Shown here piece by piece: positions 55,598 through 64,000 of a stretch of 64,000 bases of DNA. Each line of letters starts with the position of its first letter. The first letter of the stretch is position 1. The DNA is taken from assembly GCA_041398605.1 (NCBI GenBank), contig JAWKUK010000015.1, positions 140,679 through 204,678 on the forward strand. The letters are read 5' to 3'. Below the pieces are notes generated by a model that saw nothing but the letters and a program-made list of their open reading frames with translations, ran no database searches and was not told where the DNA came from. A program made the translations under genes and the position numbers. This stretch comes from JAWKUK01 sp041398605. GTDB taxonomy: Bacteria; Planctomycetota; UBA1135; GCA-002686595.

Positions 55598-56332
55598 TCA
55601 GTCGCAGCCGGTGACGCCGCACGCTGCGCCAGCATCAGTAGCGCCGGCCGCGGAGGCTTCGGGCGCGGACGCCTGCGACTTCGGCAGCTCAACCCAAGCC
55701 GCGGTGAGCGCGCGCAAGAGCATGTCCGGGTGCTGCGCGCCGGACAGACCATGGCGCGCGCCGATCCGGAAGTGAGGCACACCTTGAATGCCGAGCGCGC
55801 GCGCCGCGTCCTCGTCTGCGCGCACGTCCGCGGCGTAGCGCTCGCCGGCGAGGACCTCCCCGACCTCGGACGCGTCGAGCCCGACCTGCTGCGCGAGCCG
55901 CGCGAGCGTCGTCACGTCGCCGATGGGTTCGCCTTCGGTCATGTAGGCGCGCAGGAAGCGCTCTTTCAGCGCATCGCCGAGCCCCTTGGCCGCGGCAAGG
56001 TGCAACAAGCGGTGCGCGTCAAACGTGTTGCCCGGGCGCACGCGGTCGAAGCGCAGCTCGAGCCCCTCCGCCGCCGCCGTCTGGGTCATGTCGCGGAGCA
56101 TGCCCTCGGCCTCGGGCAGCGTGCGGCGGTACTTGCGCGCGAGGCGCTCGGCGTAGGGCACGGCCGGCTCAAGCACACGCGGCGCAGCGGTGTCGAGCTC
56201 GAACGAACGCCAGTGCACGTCGACCGAGCCTCGCTCCGGAAAGCGCGCCAGCGCAGCCTCGAAGCGCCGCTTGCCGACGTAGCACCAAGGGCAGGCGATA
56301 TCGGACCAGATATCGACGGTCAGGCGGGACAT
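55598..56332 (-). CDS. DsbA-family (FrnE-like) thioredoxin-fold oxidoreductase
   Basis: 244 residues from ATG 56332. CxxC motif in SDIACPWCYVGKRRFE near residue 12, helical insertion typical of 2-hydroxychromene-isomerase/FrnE proteins, and the cis-Pro loop GIQGVPHFRIGARHGLSGAQ. No signal peptide, so cytosolic. The C-terminus is Ala-rich and ends CGVTGCD, two extra Cys that might bind metal or form a disulfide. Its stop is 6 bases from that of the JAMM-MeaB gene (convergent). Confidence 0.9.
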   Translation of the reverse strand: MSRLTVDIWSDIACPWCYVGKRRFEAALARFPERGSVDVHWRSFELDTAAPRVLEPAVPYAERLARKYRRTLPEAEGMLRDMTQTAAAEGLELRFDRVRPGNTFDAHRLLHLAAAKGLGDALKERFLRAYMTEGEPIGDVTTLARLAQQVGLDASEVGEVLAGERYAADVRADEDAARALGIQGVPHFRIGARHGLSGAQHPDMLLRALTAAWVELPKSQASAPEASAAGATDAGAACGVTGCD

Positions 56333-56396
56333 GAGTGATCGGTTTGGAGCTCGAGCAAGCGAGGGTGCCCTGGGCAAGCGCGAGGGCGCGGCGATC

Positions 56397-56434
56397 GCGG
56401 ACCGCGTGTGAGGTGTGGCTCACACGCGGTCCGC
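56397..56434 (-). terminator. Strong hairpin after the LamG protein gene
   Basis: A perfect 15-bp inverted repeat (56397-56411 with 56420-56434) around an 8-base loop, 70 bases beyond the LamG gene stop and 65 bases upstream of the DsbA-like start. No T-tract. It may terminate the upstream transcript or act in the leader of the next gene. Confidence 0.5.
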
Positions 56435-56503
56435 GCCGCGGGCTGGGCGCGCTGCGCGCCCGCGAAGTGAATCACGAGCGGACGTGCAGCGCGCATGCGG
56501 AGC

Positions 56504-58048
56504 TCAATTGAACGTAATCGAGCGACCGTTGGTGAAGTTCGAGGTCGCAACGCCGTTGACCGCGTCCCGGTACCAAGCCTGGAAGTTCCAGTTCTGGCCC
56601 GCGACGACGCTGACGATGCCCGTCGGCGTCGGGTGCTGCGTCAGGTCGAGCTGCAACGAGAACTCGCCGATCATGCCCGAGTTCTGGATCTGACCCGGAC
56701 CCACATAACGCCCGATCGACCCGCTCAGGCAGAGGTCCCCCTGGCTGCCGCCGGGGTTCGTCACAAAGCCCTGGGTCAAGCTCGTCAGGAAGAAGCCGAA
56801 CGAGTTGTTCGGCAGTTGGAACGCGCGGATGCGCACGTTGTTGGCCGCGACCGCGCTCGAGCCGTCGGCGCCGATCAGCCCCGGCTGCCCCGTCGAGTTC
56901 GGGTTCGAAGTGCAGTAGCCACAGCAGATGGGGTTGGCGCCGCCGCTGAGCGTCGTGCCCGGGTTCTGGAAGAGCGCCAGCGCCTCCGTCGCGCTGAGCG
57001 CGCCGCCGTACACCTGGACATCGTCGATCTTGCCGTTCGTGAACTGAGGCACCGTCGCGGACGTCGACCACCACGCGCCGATGTTGTAGGTCCCGTTGGG
57101 GGTGTTCGCAGCGTTCGTCCCCATCACGGTGCCGAGCGACACACCGTCCAAGTACATCGTCACGTCGTTGTCCCAGTCCATCACCGCCACGATGTGATAC
57201 CAGCGGTTGAGCTGGATCGGCGCGGTGAAGATGTAGTCGAGCACGCCGTGCGTCGTGAAGACGACCTGGCCGTTCGTGTCATCGACACCAAAGGACCACG
57301 AGCCATTCGGACCGTTGTTCCCGAACAGACGATGGAGGCGCGAGGTGTTCGTATTGCTGATCGACGGACCATCCAGGTAGAACCAGCACGAAGCGGAGAG
57401 ATCGTTGAGGAGCTCGTCGAGGGGCTGCTGCGCCGTGATCTCCACATACTCAGCGAGGCCGTCGAAATCGACCGCCGTCCCGGTCCCGGCCGCCGCGCCG
57501 GAGACGCCCTGAACCCCGCCGAGGTACGACCCGCTGAGGTTGTTGCCGGACGAGTCCGCGCAGGTGCCGTTCGTATCGTCCATCGTGTAGTGCGCGACGA
57601 GGTTGACCGGGCGCTGGACCACCTCGGTCACCGTCAGCGTCCCGAAGCCGGTCGCGCCGTTGTACCCGCCGATGCGGAGGAAGTACGACATGCCAGATTG
57701 CCCGTCGACGACCACGCGGCTCGAGACGCCGCAGGCGTCGTCGTTGCAGGCGATCAACGCAAGCGTGCCGCATGTCCCGCCGAAGATCTCGAGCGACGTG
57801 TCGTAGGACGAGCCGCACGTCTCGAAGGTGTAGCGCGCATTCTGCGGCGCCGTAAATTCGTACCAGACGTCCGGACCGCCGCCGAGGGCACAGGCCCAGG
57901 CAGGGGCACTCGGCGTCGCTGCGGTCGTGTCGAACGCGATCGAGCCGAGCGCCAGGGGCGCGGCAGTCGCGCACTCATCGTTCTGTGCGAACGCGGAGGC
58001 CGCGAGCGCGGAAGCGACGAAGCAGTGCAGTGTCAGTCGGTGAGTCAT
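56504..58048 (-). CDS. Secreted LamG/concanavalin-like lectin-domain protein
   Basis: 514 residues from ATG 58048 with a signal peptide (LHCFVASALAASAFAQ). Residues about 20-150 are a PPC-like bacterial domain (ECATAAPLALGSIAFDTTAA, VWYEFTAPQNARYTFETCGS). A LamG fold follows from about 165: LVAHYTMDDTNGTCADSSGN, VDFDGLAEYVEI, RWYHIVAVMDWDNDVTMYLD and KIDDVQVYGGALSATEA. The last 130 residues, starting ICCGYCTSNPNSTGQPG, form a Cys/Gly/Asn-rich domain I do not recognise. Probably surface-exposed, adhesive or glycan binding. Confidence 0.85.
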   Translation of the reverse strand: MTHRLTLHCFVASALAASAFAQNDECATAAPLALGSIAFDTTAATPSAPAWACALGGGPDVWYEFTAPQNARYTFETCGSSYDTSLEIFGGTCGTLALIACNDDACGVSSRVVVDGQSGMSYFLRIGGYNGATGFGTLTVTEVVQRPVNLVAHYTMDDTNGTCADSSGNNLSGSYLGGVQGVSGAAAGTGTAVDFDGLAEYVEITAQQPLDELLNDLSASCWFYLDGPSISNTNTSRLHRLFGNNGPNGSWSFGVDDTNGQVVFTTHGVLDYIFTAPIQLNRWYHIVAVMDWDNDVTMYLDGVSLGTVMGTNAANTPNGTYNIGAWWSTSATVPQFTNGKIDDVQVYGGALSATEALALFQNPGTTLSGGANPICCGYCTSNPNSTGQPGLIGADGSSAVAANNVRIRAFQLPNNSFGFFLTSLTQGFVTNPGGSQGDLCLSGSIGRYVGPGQIQNSGMIGEFSLQLDLTQHPTPTGIVSVVAGQNWNFQAWYRDAVNGVATSNFTNGRSITFN

Positions 58049-58340
58049 GGTGGAGACCAAGTGTTGAAGCAGGAGAAGTCGACCGAGAGGGGCGGACCCG
58101 AAGTGACCCGCCGCGCCCTCTGCCGCTCCATTGTGCCCGGACTCGGCGATTCGTGAGCGCGGCCCACGGCGCACCGCGTCCAGGAAACGCGGCGTCCCGG
58201 CCCGAGCTGAGACTACCTCGCCAGGACCGGAGCCGGCCCGCGACGCGCGTCGAGGAGCAGGCGCGCTGCAAAGTGAGCCACGGCAGGGGTCGCGCCTGGC
58301 CCGCGGCCCGCGCAGGGCCCCGCGGCGCGCCTCTCGCGCG

Positions 58341-59243
58341 CTATCCCTCGACCTTGCGCGCCTTGGGCGTCTCAGCGAGGCGCTTCTCCAGGAACTCGAT
58401 CACATCGCCGGCGACGTCGACCTTCGTGGACTCCTCGATGCCCTCGAGGCCAGGGGACGAGTTGACCTCCATGACGAGCGGGCCGTGGTTCGAACGCAGC
58501 ATATCGACGCCGGCGACCTTGAGGCCGAGCGCCTTCGCGGCGCGCTTGGCGCTCGTGCGCTCCTCCGGGGTCAGCTTGATGGCGGTCGCCGTGCCGCCGC
58601 GGTGCAGGTTAGAGCGGAACTCACCGGGCGGCCCCTGGCGCATCATCGACGCGACGACGCGGTCGCCGACGACAAAGGCACGGATGTCGGCGCCCGCGGC
58701 CTCCTTGATGAACTCTTGAACGAGGATGTTCGCGTCCAAGTTGCGGAACGCCGAGATCACGGACTCCGACGCTTTCTCTGTCTCAGCCAGGACGACACCG
58801 ACGCCTTGGGTGCCCTCGAGGAGCTTCACCACGAGCGGCGCCCCTCCGACGAGGTCGATCAAGCCGCGGCTGTCCTTCGGCGAGTGCGCGAAGCCCGTCA
58901 CCGGCATGCCAACGCCCTCGCGGGCGAGGATCTGCAGCGCGCGCAGCTTGTCGCGCGAGCGCGAGATCGCGACGGACGAGTTCGCGCTCATCACGCCCAT
59001 CATCTCGAACTGCCGCACGACCGCGGTGCCGTAGAACGTGTTCGAAGCGCCGATGCGCGGGATGATCGCGTCGAACTCCAGGGCCTCGCCCTGGTAGACG
59101 ACGTGCGGGTGATGCGACGTGATGTTCATCACGCAGCGCAGATAGTCGATCACGCGCACGGTGTGTCCTCGCTGACGAGCAGCCTCGACGAGGCGCGCGG
59201 TCGAGTAGAGGGAGGACTTCCGGGACAGAATACCGAGCTTCAC
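58341..59243 (-). CDS. rimK: RimK family ATP-grasp ligase (S6 glutamate ligase-like)
   Basis: 300 residues from GTG 59243, the length of E. coli RimK. ATP-grasp features: PLVVKLLEGTQGVGVVLAET (ATP-binding Lys), LVQEFIKEAAGADIRAFVVG, and metal-binding GPLVMEVNSSPGLEGIEEST. E. coli RimK adds Glu residues to the C-terminus of ribosomal protein S6. The start overlaps the stop of the retropepsin-like gene (GTGA), a common pairing for the RimK/LysX group. Confidence 0.93.
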   Translation of the reverse strand: MKLGILSRKSSLYSTARLVEAARQRGHTVRVIDYLRCVMNITSHHPHVVYQGEALEFDAIIPRIGASNTFYGTAVVRQFEMMGVMSANSSVAISRSRDKLRALQILAREGVGMPVTGFAHSPKDSRGLIDLVGGAPLVVKLLEGTQGVGVVLAETEKASESVISAFRNLDANILVQEFIKEAAGADIRAFVVGDRVVASMMRQGPPGEFRSNLHRGGTATAIKLTPEERTSAKRAAKALGLKVAGVDMLRSNHGPLVMEVNSSPGLEGIEESTKVDVAGDVIEFLEKRLAETPKARKVEG

Positions 59244-59716
59244 GGACTGACCTTCTTGCGGCGGGGACGGTGTTCGCGGTCGTAGAACGAGCCGCGCGGA
59301 TCGACCAAGAATCGATCGCGGATGGCCTCTCGGCCGAGCAGCATGCGGAACCCCATATGATCGCGACGGGCGATGAACAGCTCGATGGGCCACGTGGTCC
59401 CGAGCAGAGTCAAGTTCGTGACGATGACGAAGCGCTGTTCTGTGTGACCCATCGAGCTGCGCACGTCGCGCACGTCGATGAGCTCGGCTTCGGTGTCGAG
59501 GTGGGGTTCGGAGCGACGCTGGAGCGGATGGAGAGAGAATCGTACGAGGTCTCGACCGCCACGACGGACACGCTCCGGCGAGAACGCGTGGATCGCTGAG
59601 GAACGCGCCCCGGTATCGACCTTCACCTTGATGCGCTCCACGCCGAGGTCCGGCAACGCGACCCACTCTCGCCATCCGACAATGGGCAGGGTTCGGGGAT
59701 CGCGTCGCGGTGGCAT
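59240..59716 (-). CDS. Retropepsin-like (PF05618, RimB-type) putative aspartic protease
   Basis: 158 residues. The active-site motif VDTGARSSAIHAF (D-T-G) and GFRMLLGREAIRDRFLVDP near the C-terminus are characteristic of the group once called ATP-dependent zinc protease and now regarded as retropepsin-like. Related RimB proteins work with RimK, trimming or controlling its glutamate tails. ATG at 59716; 4-base overlap with rimK. Confidence 0.9.
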   Translation of the reverse strand: MPPRRDPRTLPIVGWREWVALPDLGVERIKVKVDTGARSSAIHAFSPERVRRGGRDLVRFSLHPLQRRSEPHLDTEAELIDVRDVRSSMGHTEQRFVIVTNLTLLGTTWPIELFIARRDHMGFRMLLGREAIRDRFLVDPRGSFYDREHRPRRKKVSP

Positions 59717-59782
59717 GCCTCAGCATGGCACATCGGTCGACGCCTCGCCGCAAGCGCCGAGTCGGGATAGATTCTGAATGCC

Positions 59783-60001
59783 ATGGCCCTCGCCCCGCTC
59801 CCCACGCTCGCCTACCACCCGCTGCGGCTCGTCTTCCTCGCCGCGTTCTGGTGGTCGAGCGCCCTCGCCTTCCTGACGCGCCTCGAGCGCTTCTCGACGC
59901 TCTTCGCGTGCGTGACTGCGCTCCTGCTCGGCCTCGGCCTCGGTGTCGTCGTCGTGCTGGCAGCTGCCCCGACGGCGGCCGCCCGGAGCCGCCCTCGCTG
60001 A
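59783..60001 (+). CDS. Small membrane protein of unknown function
   Basis: 72 residues with two predicted transmembrane helices (LRLVFLAAFWWSSALAFL and LFACVTALLLGLGLGVVVVL) joined by a short charged loop LTRLERFST, and an Arg-rich tail. No family recognised and no clear ribosome-binding site. It lies alone between the divergent protease gene and the convergent DUF1501 gene. Confidence 0.5.
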   Translation: MALAPLPTLAYHPLRLVFLAAFWWSSALAFLTRLERFSTLFACVTALLLGLGLGVVVVLAAAPTAAARSRPR

Positions 60002-60034
60002 GCGCCGCCCCGCGCGCGGCCGATCGCCGCTGCG

Positions 60035-61477
60035 TCAAGTCAGCCCAGGAATCGGCTCCGCACCCTCGACCCCCACCAGGCGCTGCTCGAGCCCTTGGTA
60101 GCGGTAGGTCAGGCCGTTCGGGTCGAGGCCGAGTTGAGACAGGATCGTGGCGTGCAGGCTCTTCACGTGCATCCGATCGACCACAGCCGCCGCGCCGAGC
60201 TCGTCCGTCGCGCCGACGGACGTCCCGCCCTTGATCCCGCCTCCGGCGAGCCAAACGGTGAAGCCGTAGGAGTTGTGGTCGCGCCCGGTCCCCTTGGCGT
60301 ACTCCGCGGTCGGCTGCCGGCCGAACTCGCCGCCCCATACAACCAGCGTCTCGTCCAGGAGCCCGCGCCGCGCGAGGTCCTCCAAGAGCCCTGCGATCGG
60401 CTTGTCGGTCTCGCCCGCGTGCAGGTTGTGGTTGTGCTCGAGGTCCCCGTGCGCGTCCCAGTTCTGGTCGTTGTGCGCGCCGCCCGAGTAGATCTGCACG
60501 AAGCGCACGCCGCTCTCCATCATCCGGCGCGCCATGAGGCACTTGCGACCGAAGTCAAACGTCTCTTTGCGGTCGAGGCCGTACAGCGCCTGGGTCTCAG
60601 CCGACTCCGACTGCCAGTCCAGCACCGTCGGCGCCGCGGACTGCATCCGAAACGCCAGCTCGTAGCTCGCGATGCGCGCGGCGAGCTCCGTGTTGTCACG
60701 CCGCTGCTCGAGGTGCAGCTCGTTGCGCTTGCGTAGCTGGTCGAGGATGCGCCGCTGCACGCGGATCGGCATGTCCTCCGGCGGCGCGAGATCGAGGATC
60801 GGTGTCGCGTTCGACGCGTCGACGACGGTCCCCTGGAACGTCGCCGGCATGTAGCCGCTCGACCAGTTCTTGGCGCCGCTGATCGGGCCGCCGGATTGGT
60901 CGAGCATGACGACAAAGCCGGGCATGTCCTGGTTCTCGGAGCCGAGGCCGTAGGAGACCCACGACCCGAGGCACGGCTTGCCGCTGAAGAGGTGCCCCGA
61001 GTTCATCATCAGCATGGCTGAGCCATGGATCGGACTGTCCGCGTACATCGAGTGCACGAACCCCATGCGATCCACGTGCTGCGCCAGGTTCGGAAAGAGG
61101 TCGCTGACCCACTTGCCGCACTCGCCGTACTGCTTGAACTGCCACTTCGGGCCGACGACGCGCCCTTCGCTCCGCGCGCCGCCGCGGCCGCGCGTCTTGA
61201 CCTGGATCGTCTTTCCATCCAAGGGGTAGAGGTCCGGCTTGTAGTCGAACGTGTCGACTTGGCTCGGGCCGCCGTACATGTACAGGAAGATCACGCGCTT
61301 CGCCTTCGGCGCGAAGTGCGGCGCCTTGGGCGCCAGCGGATTGACGAACTCCTGCACGTCCCCGGCCGAGGCGAGCCCCAACGCGCCAGCCGCGCCGAGG
61401 GTGCCGCGCAACAGTGCGCGCCGCGAGAGCTCGAGGTGCGATGAAGCGTCCGCGACAGTGAAGCGATTCGATTCCAT
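60035..61477 (-). CDS. DUF1501 family protein
   Basis: 480 residues. A twin-arginine-like start (ELSRRALLRGTLGAAGALGL) suggests Tat export. Family hallmarks: AKRVIFLYMYGGPSQVDTFD, FKQYGECGKWVSDLFPNLAQ, HGSAMLMMNSGHLFSGKPCL, FVQIYSGGAHNDQNWDAHGD and VVWGGEFGRQPTAEY. DUF1501 proteins have a sulfatase/alkaline-phosphatase-like fold and in Planctomycetota are almost always encoded next to DUF1549/DUF1553 proteins, as here. The biochemical role is unknown. Confidence 0.95.
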   Translation of the reverse strand: MESNRFTVADASSHLELSRRALLRGTLGAAGALGLASAGDVQEFVNPLAPKAPHFAPKAKRVIFLYMYGGPSQVDTFDYKPDLYPLDGKTIQVKTRGRGGARSEGRVVGPKWQFKQYGECGKWVSDLFPNLAQHVDRMGFVHSMYADSPIHGSAMLMMNSGHLFSGKPCLGSWVSYGLGSENQDMPGFVVMLDQSGGPISGAKNWSSGYMPATFQGTVVDASNATPILDLAPPEDMPIRVQRRILDQLRKRNELHLEQRRDNTELAARIASYELAFRMQSAAPTVLDWQSESAETQALYGLDRKETFDFGRKCLMARRMMESGVRFVQIYSGGAHNDQNWDAHGDLEHNHNLHAGETDKPIAGLLEDLARRGLLDETLVVWGGEFGRQPTAEYAKGTGRDHNSYGFTVWLAGGGIKGGTSVGATDELGAAAVVDRMHVKSLHATILSQLGLDPNGLTYRYQGLEQRLVGVEGAEPIPGLT

Positions 61478-61518
61478 GGTGGGCTCGGGATCAGTCGACC
61501 GGGGTCAATCGACCGAGA

Positions 61519-64000
61519 TCAATCAACAAAGACAAATTCGTTCAGGTTCAACACGGTCAGGCAGAACAGCTCCAACGCGCGGCGCGGCGTCAGCGCTTCA
61601 TCCGCGGCGAGCGCGGTCAAGAAGGCGGCGTAGTCGCTGACCTCCGCGTCGGCGACGGGGCGCGCGAGCGCGAGCTCGAGCCCGCGCCGGACGCGACCGG
61701 CCAACAGGTCGCCGGTGGCGCCGGACCCGCGCCCGGCTTGCGCGTCGGGGCCGGGCAACTCCGCCTCCAAGCGGTCTGCAAACCTCTGCGCGACTTCGTG
61801 CGGGAAGTCGCCGTTCAGGAGCTGCAGGGCCTGGGTCGGCAGGATCGTCGTGAAACGTGCGGGACAGCTCGAGTCGACGTCGGGCATGTCATGCGCGACG
61901 AGCAGCGGCGTCAACAGCGAGCGCTTGACCTTGATGTACAACGTCCGTCGGTTCTGCTGCGCCTCGGGCGACTCACCCCAGACGCTGCCTGGCGTCGAGG
62001 ACGTCGCCAGCGCCGCCTTCGGCATGCGACCGAAGACGCTCGGGCCGCCGCGTTCGAGGCGCAGCATCCCGGCGACGGCGAGCATCCCATCGCGCACCTC
62101 CTCCGCGCTCATGCGCCGAGGAGACATGCGCCAAAGGCAATCGTTCTCAGGGTCGACGACGAGCGCCTCCGGCCGTCCCGCGGCGCTCTGGCGCCACGTC
62201 TCGGAGCTGAGGATGAGCCGGTGCAGCGCCTTGACGCTCCAGCCGCGCGCGACGAACTCATGGGCGAGCCAATCCAAGAGCGGCAGGTTGCTCGGTCGGT
62301 CCCCGAGCTCGCCGAAGTCGTTGGTGCTGGGGACGATGCCGCGCCCAAAGTGATGCTGCCAGACGCGGTTGACCATGACGCGCGCCGTCAGCGGGTTCTC
62401 GGGCGCCGTGATCCACCGCGCCAGGGCCGCGCGCCGTCCGCTGCTGCTGCCGTCCGGGAGCGCCTGCGGCACGGGCCGCGCGAAGTCGCCCAGGAACGCG
62501 GGCACGGCTGGCTCGACCGGCTCGCCGAGGAGGTTCGCGTTGCCGCGCACGTGGATCGCGAGCGGCGGGACTTCGCCGCCACGTTCACGGGCGGCGAACG
62601 CCATCGCGCGCGGCACTGGACGCTCGCGGGTGCGCCGGATGCGCTCGGAGAGCGCGCGATAGCGCTCGAGCGTGCCCTCGCCCAGCAGCGCATCACCGCG
62701 CGCCTCGACGAGCCGCGTGAGCTCCTCTTCCGTCGCGGCAGGCTGCGCCGCGCTGAGCGGTGCGCGTCCGAGGGCGACGTCGCGCAGCGTTCGGCCGTCC
62801 ATCGTCGCCGCGCGCGGGACGATCGCAACGTCGACGTACTGGCCGCCGCCCGTCTGCCGGCAATGCACCGCCAACAGGTTCTCGCCGGCGCGCAGCGCGG
62901 CCCTGCCCTCGGAGGACAGCTCGTAGGTCGCGTACTCCGACGCGAACCCGTCGCGCTCCAAGGCGAGGACCCCGTTGACGTAGACCTCGACGTCTTCGTC
63001 GTGGTGCAGGACGACACACGGATCGCCGCCGGAGGCAGCGTCCCAGTCGAACGTGCGGCGCAGCCAGATCTCGGCCTCGTGCCACTCGGTGCGCACGTCT
63101 GCGCCAGGGGTCCCGGGCGCGCCGAAGCCGCCCTCGCCGACCGACCAGGCGCTGTCGTCGAAGGTCGCCGAGGTCCATGCCGCCGGCGCGCCGCCGGGCG
63201 CTGCGGTCGCATAGCGCCAACGCGCGTCCTCGACGCGGCGCCAATCGAGCTCGAGGGTGGGCGCGCCGCGCGCGTTGAACCACTCGACTCGCATGGGCAC
63301 CGCGCCCGCTTGCAGCGTGCGGCGCGCGTCCGCGCTGCGCGGCTCATCACCGAGGCCGTCGATCTCGAGGACGCTCGACCGATCGAGGCTCACGCGCGCG
63401 CCATCGTCGGCGCGCGCGCGGAACTCGTACTCGCCGTCGCGCGGCACACGGAGGAGCCCCTCGAACACGAAGCCGATCGCGTTGTCGCGCGTGCGCCGCG
63501 CCAGGTCGACGAAGCCGGCCTCGAGCTCGCCCATGTCTTCGGGCCGGAACATCTCGAAGTCGGGCAGCACCGCCCAGGTATCGCGGTAGAAGCGATAGCG
63601 GAGGCGCTCGAGCGGACCGCGTACGGTCCCTGCGGTCGAAGTCCGCGCCTGGAGCGCGTCCACGATCGCGCGCCGCTCCGCCTGGAGGGCTGCGAGCTCC
63701 GCGTCCTTCTCGCGCTGCGCCTCGTCTGCGACCGCGGCCTCCTCGGGCGACGACACATCGACGAGCGTGCCGCCCGTCGACATGTCGGTCAGGCCGTGGA
63801 AGAACGCCATGAACTGGTAATAGTGCTCGGCGTCGAAGGGGTCCGCCTTGTGATCATGGCAGCGCGCGCAGCCGATCGTCGAGCCGAGGAACGCCTGGCT
63901 CGTCGTCGAGACGATGTCGTCGAGGACGTCGTAGCGCCCCTGCAGCGCGCCGGCGCCGGGCTCGTCATCCCACTGTGACAAGCGCAAGTACCCCGAACCG
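61519..64000 (-). CDS. DUF1549/DUF1553 protein with PA14 domain, 5'-truncated at the window edge
   Basis: The frame is still open at base 64000 (residues before the first possible start read GYLRLSQWDDE), so the N-terminus lies outside. Visible: the end of DUF1549 with STIGCARCHDHKADPFDAEHYYQF, a coiled-coil stretch (EEAAVADEAQREKDAELAAL), a PA14-like domain (VPRDGEYEFRARADDGARVS), a second carbohydrate-binding-like segment, and DUF1553 with TARVMVNRVWQHHFGRGIV, WSVKALHRLILSSETWRQ and LQLLNGDFPHEVAQRFADRL. Partner of the DUF1501 gene 41 bases downstream. Exported; function unknown. Confidence 0.92.
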   Translation of the reverse strand, partial: GSGYLRLSQWDDEPGAGALQGRYDVLDDIVSTTSQAFLGSTIGCARCHDHKADPFDAEHYYQFMAFFHGLTDMSTGGTLVDVSSPEEAAVADEAQREKDAELAALQAERRAIVDALQARTSTAGTVRGPLERLRYRFYRDTWAVLPDFEMFRPEDMGELEAGFVDLARRTRDNAIGFVFEGLLRVPRDGEYEFRARADDGARVSLDRSSVLEIDGLGDEPRSADARRTLQAGAVPMRVEWFNARGAPTLELDWRRVEDARWRYATAAPGGAPAAWTSATFDDSAWSVGEGGFGAPGTPGADVRTEWHEAEIWLRRTFDWDAASGGDPCVVLHHDEDVEVYVNGVLALERDGFASEYATYELSSEGRAALRAGENLLAVHCRQTGGGQYVDVAIVPRAATMDGRTLRDVALGRAPLSAAQPAATEEELTRLVEARGDALLGEGTLERYRALSERIRRTRERPVPRAMAFAARERGGEVPPLAIHVRGNANLLGEPVEPAVPAFLGDFARPVPQALPDGSSSGRRAALARWITAPENPLTARVMVNRVWQHHFGRGIVPSTNDFGELGDRPSNLPLLDWLAHEFVARGWSVKALHRLILSSETWRQSAAGRPEALVVDPENDCLWRMSPRRMSAEEVRDGMLAVAGMLRLERGGPSVFGRMPKAALATSSTPGSVWGESPEAQQNRRTLYIKVKRSLLTPLLVAHDMPDVDSSCPARFTTILPTQALQLLNGDFPHEVAQRFADRLEAELPGPDAQAGRGSGATGDLLAGRVRRGLELALARPVADAEVSDYAAFLTALAADEALTPRRALELFCLTVLNLNEFVFVD

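Noticed and set aside
1..64000. tRNA or rRNA genes
   Set aside because: Apparent T-loop-like strings such as ggttcgag occur only inside coding regions and lack an acceptor stem; no rRNA core sequences were seen.

Overview
The window comes from a GC-rich bacterium, most likely a member of the Planctomycetota. The main pointers are a DUF1501 protein next to a DUF1549/DUF1553-type protein with a PA14 domain at the right edge, a DUF1080 (3-keto-disaccharide hydrolase) protein at the left edge, many secreted proteins of lineage-restricted type, and a LamG surface protein. Assignment below phylum level cannot be made from the sequence alone. No rRNA, tRNA, CRISPR array, prophage or complete insertion sequence was seen.

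Layout. 1-5.7 kb: DUF1080 end, then a leftward NAD-linked formate dehydrogenase pair (selenocysteine-containing catalytic subunit plus NuoE/NuoF fusion) and a DUF2853 gene. 5.9-13.6 kb: two translationally coupled giant secreted proteins of the DUF3857/transglutaminase type. 13.7-24 kb: a propeller-PAS-HWE sensor kinase coupled to a YigZ/IMPACT protein, a secreted unknown, a class A beta-lactamase-like lipoprotein, an APH-type sugar kinase, a PhyH dioxygenase and a secreted helical protein. 24.3-30.9 kb: a CrtI-like flavoprotein divergent from a tight five-gene operon that begins with a second predicted selenoprotein (peroxiredoxin-like, U-x-x-C) and ends with a ClC transporter. 31-36.3 kb: bacilliredoxin, small proteins, and a fused isobutyryl-CoA mutase (icmF) whose central G-protein section is broken by many small indels. 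36.3-46 kb: a long inverted repeat, then a leftward electron-transfer cluster with a ferredoxin/flavin/cytochrome-b fusion, a 26-heme and a 25-heme cytochrome c, and two outer-membrane beta-barrels. 46.3-55.6 kb: an SGNH hydrolase, then a rightward methylmalonyl-CoA mutase operon (mutA, mutB, unknown, GH13 glycosidase, JAMM-MeaB fusion). 55.6-64 kb: DsbA/FrnE-like protein, LamG protein, rimK with a retropepsin-like partner, a DUF1501 protein and the truncated DUF1553-type protein.

How the parts fit. The formate dehydrogenase would feed NADH from formate. The 37-46 kb cluster looks like a route from a soluble or ferredoxin donor through a membrane b-heme protein and periplasmic multiheme cytochromes to a porin-type conduit in the outer membrane. 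The B12-dependent mutases and MeaB serve propionyl-/isobutyryl-CoA metabolism.

The two in-frame UGA codons sit exactly where redox-active Cys/Sec is expected in their families, and one is followed by a hairpin that matches the E. coli fdhF SECIS in position and loop. The organism should therefore carry selA/selB/selC/selD elsewhere in its genome. Conventional gene callers would split or truncate both genes.
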